Assembly: GCA_024641365.1 (NCBI GenBank)
Contig: JAHEDF010000148.1
Span: forward strand, 1 to 8,445
DNA: 8,445 nt
From: Planctomycetota bacterium
Lineage (GTDB): Bacteria > Planctomycetota > UBA11346
Reading direction: 5' to 3'
Shown here: positions 6,197 through 8,445 of the stretch, in pieces
How positions within the stretch are numbered: position 1 is the stretch's first letter
Layout of the letters: every line of letters begins with the position of its first letter
The notes under the pieces: model-generated
Database searches by the model: none
What the model was told of the DNA's origin: nothing
The model's input: only the letters and a program-made list of their open reading frames with translations
Program-made: the position numbers and the translations under genes

Positions 6197-6272
6197 TGGT
6201 GGAGATAAGGAGATTCGAACTCCTGACCTGTTCATTGCGAACGAACCGCTCTACCAACTGAGCTATATCCCC
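6197..6272 (-). tRNA. tRNA-Ala (anticodon CGC)
   Basis: A complete 76-base cloverleaf lies on the minus strand. The acceptor GGGGATA pairs with TATCTCC, including the G3-U70 wobble that is the classic identity element of alanine tRNA. The D-stem is GCTC/GAGC, the anticodon arm is GTTCG-TTCGCAA-TGAAC giving CGC (reads GCG), and the T-arm is AGGAG-TTCGAAT-CTCCT. Discriminator A and an encoded CCA end the gene. A terminator follows 14 bases later. Confidence 0.96.
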
Positions 6273-6465
6273 GTTACCAATGGCCTGTTTTTTAAACCCT
6301 CACACAAAAATTTCCAGCAGCTTTTATGTGCTTCTCACAAAAATTTTGGCCCCAATCGGTTCGAAAAAACTTCAAGAGTACCCCATATGCAAGGCGCCCG
6401 AAGACGAAGTTTGGTCTTCCAAATGAGGATGAGGCAACGCCGCAGATGGGTGCTATTGGCGTTTT

Positions 6466-7890
6466 TTACTCAAGTAGGCGGCCGAGGTGGACGCACGCCT
6501 CTTCAGATAAGTGCGAGCTGCGCTGCACGGTCAACCCGCCACGTAACGCTTCTTGGGTAATTTGTCGCTCTAAATAATCAATTGATGCCGAATTAGATGG
6601 GAGTCCAAATATAGCAAACCGTAAATCACCACCTGCATAAATAGGACTTTCACCAATTTGTTGTAAACGTAAACGGAAAGCAGCAACCAATGCCATCGCC
6701 AGACCATCCATTTGGCTAAATTCGCCTTCTAAACCTTGGGCATTTATCGCGGCTTCAACGGTAATACGACCACGATAATTACCCTGCATTAAATGCGGGC
6801 CTGATAATAATGGCAGGCGCATTTCCTGTAATTGTCGCAGTAATAAAAAGTCATCGTTGTAAGTCGCAATACTGACACGACCGCCTGGAAATGGCCAACG
6901 CGCTAATAGTGGTGTTCGTCCATCGCAATATAAATATACAAAACAAATTTGTGATAAGGCGGTAATATGTTCAACCAGTGTTGTGGCACCACGTTCTAAA
7001 TGTCCCAAAATACTCGGCGGTAATACAACGCTCACGCGACGCCAATGACGTTTGGATTCTGCCGCTAAACTAAAGGCCTGGGTAATAACTTGCCACGGAT
7101 TGCTGGTGCCATCAATGGTAGCAGTGTAGTGCGAACCGCGTTGTGGATCATCAAAACCATCAACCCATAAGCGCCCACGACAATATAACGCCGTTACTTG
7201 TGCGGGAACACGTTCGGTGAGTGATAATTGTTCCAACACCGCACGCCCACTACCCAATACCGCTTGTTGTCCGTCTTTGGCTCGTTCAATCATACGTTGC
7301 ACTAATGGACGTTCGATACGCAACGGTGCGCGCTCTGATGCTAAATCATGCATGCCACATCGCACTAATGCCGCATCCACCAAACTTAATAATAATGGTG
7401 TGCTCAATTCAGTTAATGAACTGTCTGCTAAATTCGCTTCGACTTGTACAATAGCATCATCTGCCGCTTTGGCGTGTATGCCGTATCTGGTCACTAATAA
7501 TTCTTGCACCCACAAACGATCCCACGCACGACGACGACCATCAGGATCAACCACGTATAAATGTGGCGTCGCATTTTGCTCACCTAATACCCGACGCGCG
7601 CGGCGGAATCGTTCGCGTGCATCGCGGTATCGCGTATAGGCAATTGCTGCTTCGTAATTACCACTTTCCTGTAATACATGCACCACTGCGTCTTGCACAT
7701 CTTCAATGCCTAAGCTGGCTTGATCACAAGCGCGTTCTAAATGTTCCATCACCACGCGTGCTAATTCTTCTGCCTGCGCATTATCTTCAATGCCAACCGC
7801 CTGTTGGGCACGGGTGATAGCTAAATTGATGCGTAAGACATCGAACGGCACTAATTGGCCGTCGCGTTTGACTACCGTGGTTGGTTTCAT
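6466..7890 (-). CDS. ATP-cone domain protein coupled to nrdR (degenerate ribonucleotide-reductase-like)
   Basis: The 474-residue protein opens with an ATP-cone, the nucleotide-binding domain of NrdR and of ribonucleotide reductases: [20 protein letters not shown] (residues 6-25) and, closing it, [15 protein letters not shown] (82-96). Residues 108-190 resemble a second, divergent cone-like segment ([20 protein letters not shown]). The remaining 280 residues have a distant look of a reductase core, for instance [13 protein letters not shown] where class III enzymes have a GDIHIHD-type motif, and [18 protein letters not shown] near the end. I see no glycyl-radical RVxGY motif and no convincing catalytic cysteine arrangement (Cys at 55, 178, 237, 316, 322, 466), so activity is unlikely. 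The ATG overlaps the nrdR stop in ATGA, implying translational coupling. A regulatory or nucleotide-sensing role next to NrdR is inference; the reductase resemblance is by eye only. Confidence 0.8.
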   Translation of the reverse strand: MKPTTVVKRDGQLVPFDVLRINLAITRAQQAVGIEDNAQAEELARVVMEHLERACDQASLGIEDVQDAVVHVLQESGNYEAAIAYTRYRDARERFRRARRVLGEQNATPHLYVVDPDGRRRAWDRLWVQELLVTRYGIHAKAADDAIVQVEANLADSSLTELSTPLLLSLVDAALVRCGMHDLASERAPLRIERPLVQRMIERAKDGQQAVLGSGRAVLEQLSLTERVPAQVTALYCRGRLWVDGFDDPQRGSHYTATIDGTSNPWQVITQAFSLAAESKRHWRRVSVVLPPSILGHLERGATTLVEHITALSQICFVYLYCDGRTPLLARWPFPGGRVSIATYNDDFLLLRQLQEMRLPLLSGPHLMQGNYRGRITVEAAINAQGLEGEFSQMDGLAMALVAAFRLRLQQIGESPIYAGGDLRFAIFGLPSNSASIDYLERQITQEALRGGLTVQRSSHLSEEACVHLGRLLE

Positions 7891-8357
7891 TTCGCAGCGT
7901 CACCTTCACCTATGACACGACGCAGCTCATGCATGAATTCATCAAGATCTTTAAATTGCCGATAGACGGACGCAAAGCGTACGTAGGCGACTTGATCTAA
8001 ACGATGTAATTCTTCCATAACGCGGCGACCAATTTCGACACTGCTAACTTCACGTAATCCTTCGCTGAGTAGATGGTGATAAATTCGATTTGCTGCTGCT
8101 TCTAAATCTTCAACTGGAATTGGTCGTTTTTCACAGGCAACCGTCATGCCATGTAAAATCTTTTTGCGATCAAAAGTTTGGCGGCGACCATCTTTTTTCA
8201 CCACCATCATGGTTTCTTCGCCTTCCACGCGTTCATACGTGGTAAAGCGTTTACCGCAGTGATCACATGCACGACGGCGACGAATAGCGGTGCCATCATC
8301 AGTGGCTCGCGAGTCGATTACTCGGTCTTCGTCATTATTACAAAATGGACAACGCAA
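7887..8357 (-). CDS. nrdR: Transcriptional repressor NrdR
   Basis: This is a full-length 156-residue NrdR, which represses ribonucleotide reductase genes by binding NrdR boxes when its ATP-cone carries ATP/dATP. Residues 1-45 are the zinc ribbon, with Cys3, Cys6, Cys31 and Cys34 and the family motifs [17 protein letters not shown] and [12 protein letters not shown]. Residues about 51-138 are the ATP-cone, [17 protein letters not shown] through [21 protein letters not shown]. The start is TTG at 8357: GGAG lies six bases upstream, and an in-frame TGA sits two codons before it (8361-8363), so no earlier start is possible and no later one would keep the first zinc pair. The stop overlaps the next gene's ATG in ATGA. 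No NrdR box is visible near the gene itself. The target reductase genes are not in this window. Confidence 0.97.
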   Translation of the reverse strand: MRCPFCNNDEDRVIDSRATDDGTAIRRRRACDHCGKRFTTYERVEGEETMMVVKKDGRRQTFDRKKILHGMTVACEKRPIPVEDLEAAANRIYHHLLSEGLREVSSVEIGRRVMEELHRLDQVAYVRFASVYRQFKDLDEFMHELRRVIGEGDAAK

Positions 8358-8363
8358 CGCTCA

Positions 8364-8367
8364 CTCC
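8364..8367 (-). promoter_or_regulatory. Ribosome binding site for the TTG start of nrdR
   Basis: GGAG on the minus strand lies six bases before the TTG codon. Together with the in-frame TGA immediately upstream of that codon, it fixes the rare start. Confidence 0.7.
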
Positions 8368-8445
8368 GAACACAGTTAACTGGGTTTTGGGAGCGGCAGC
8401 TTAGACGCACAACTGGTCGCGCAAGAGCGGCCAAAGGCTGGACGG

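Noticed and set aside
5959..6261. Open frame of 100 codons on the plus strand
   Set aside because: It starts at TTG without a ribosome site and its end is the antisense of tRNA-Ala; the middle translates a GC-rich hairpin block.
2750..6272. Genomic island bounded by the two tRNA genes
   Set aside because: No integrase or transposase is present and I found no duplicated tRNA 3' end that would mark an attachment site.
7217..7817. Plus-strand open frames opposite the ATP-cone protein
   Set aside because: They are antisense to a well-supported coding region and have low-complexity Ser/Arg/Asn or Leu/His compositions.
6466..7890. Active ribonucleotide reductase (class I, II or III)
   Set aside because: The ATP-cone is clear but no glycyl-radical motif or recognisable catalytic cysteine set is present, and the protein is much shorter than catalytic reductase subunits.
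8385..8445. 3' end of another minus-strand gene upstream of nrdR
   Set aside because: One frame is open from the window edge to a TAA at 8401-8403, but about 14 codons without a recognisable motif are not enough to call a gene.

Overview
This is a bacterial window of moderate GC with short genes, two tRNA genes that both encode their 3' CCA, Shine-Dalgarno-led starts, a Tat-type lipoprotein signal and exported proteins, which together suggest a Gram-negative bacterium. The sulfatase and the style of the NrdR protein would fit the Planctomycetota/Verrucomicrobiota/Lentisphaerota group, but that placement is a guess; nothing here fixes the phylum.

Layout. (1) 1-2572, plus strand: the C-terminal part of an arylsulfatase-type sulfatase cut by the window edge, then a putative exported thiol dioxygenase of the cysteamine/plant-cysteine-oxidase (ADO/PCO) family with a twin-arginine and lipobox signal, then a DUF1223 protein with a thioredoxin-like CxxC site and a signal peptide. 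(2) 2750-2871: tRNA-Val(CAC) with a strong intrinsic terminator. (3) 2872-4120: an AT-rich leader region followed by a stand-alone protein that looks like an Fe(II)/2-oxoglutarate oxygenase. (4) 4135-5655, minus strand: an FkbM-family methyltransferase whose 5' end is out of frame with the rest by one nucleotide, followed by two small membrane proteins, convergent with region 3. (5) 5680-6196: a noncoding stretch with palindromes, GC-rich hairpins and the terminator of the next tRNA. (6) 6197-6272, minus strand: tRNA-Ala(CGC). (7) 6466-8357, minus strand: nrdR, encoding the ATP-cone repressor of ribonucleotide reductase genes, overlapping by four bases a 474-residue protein that also starts with an ATP-cone but lacks visible reductase catalytic motifs.

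How they may work together. The nrdR pair is the clearest functional unit: two ATP-cone proteins made from coupled cistrons, so the second is probably a nucleotide-sensing partner or a degenerate reductase relative. The sulfatase, thiol dioxygenase and DUF1223 genes share strand and an extracytoplasmic destination with sulfur or thiol chemistry, but gaps of about 160 and 350 bases make one operon unlikely. The FkbM gene and the two small membrane proteins could be cotranscribed. No CRISPR array, transposase, integrase or phage gene is visible.
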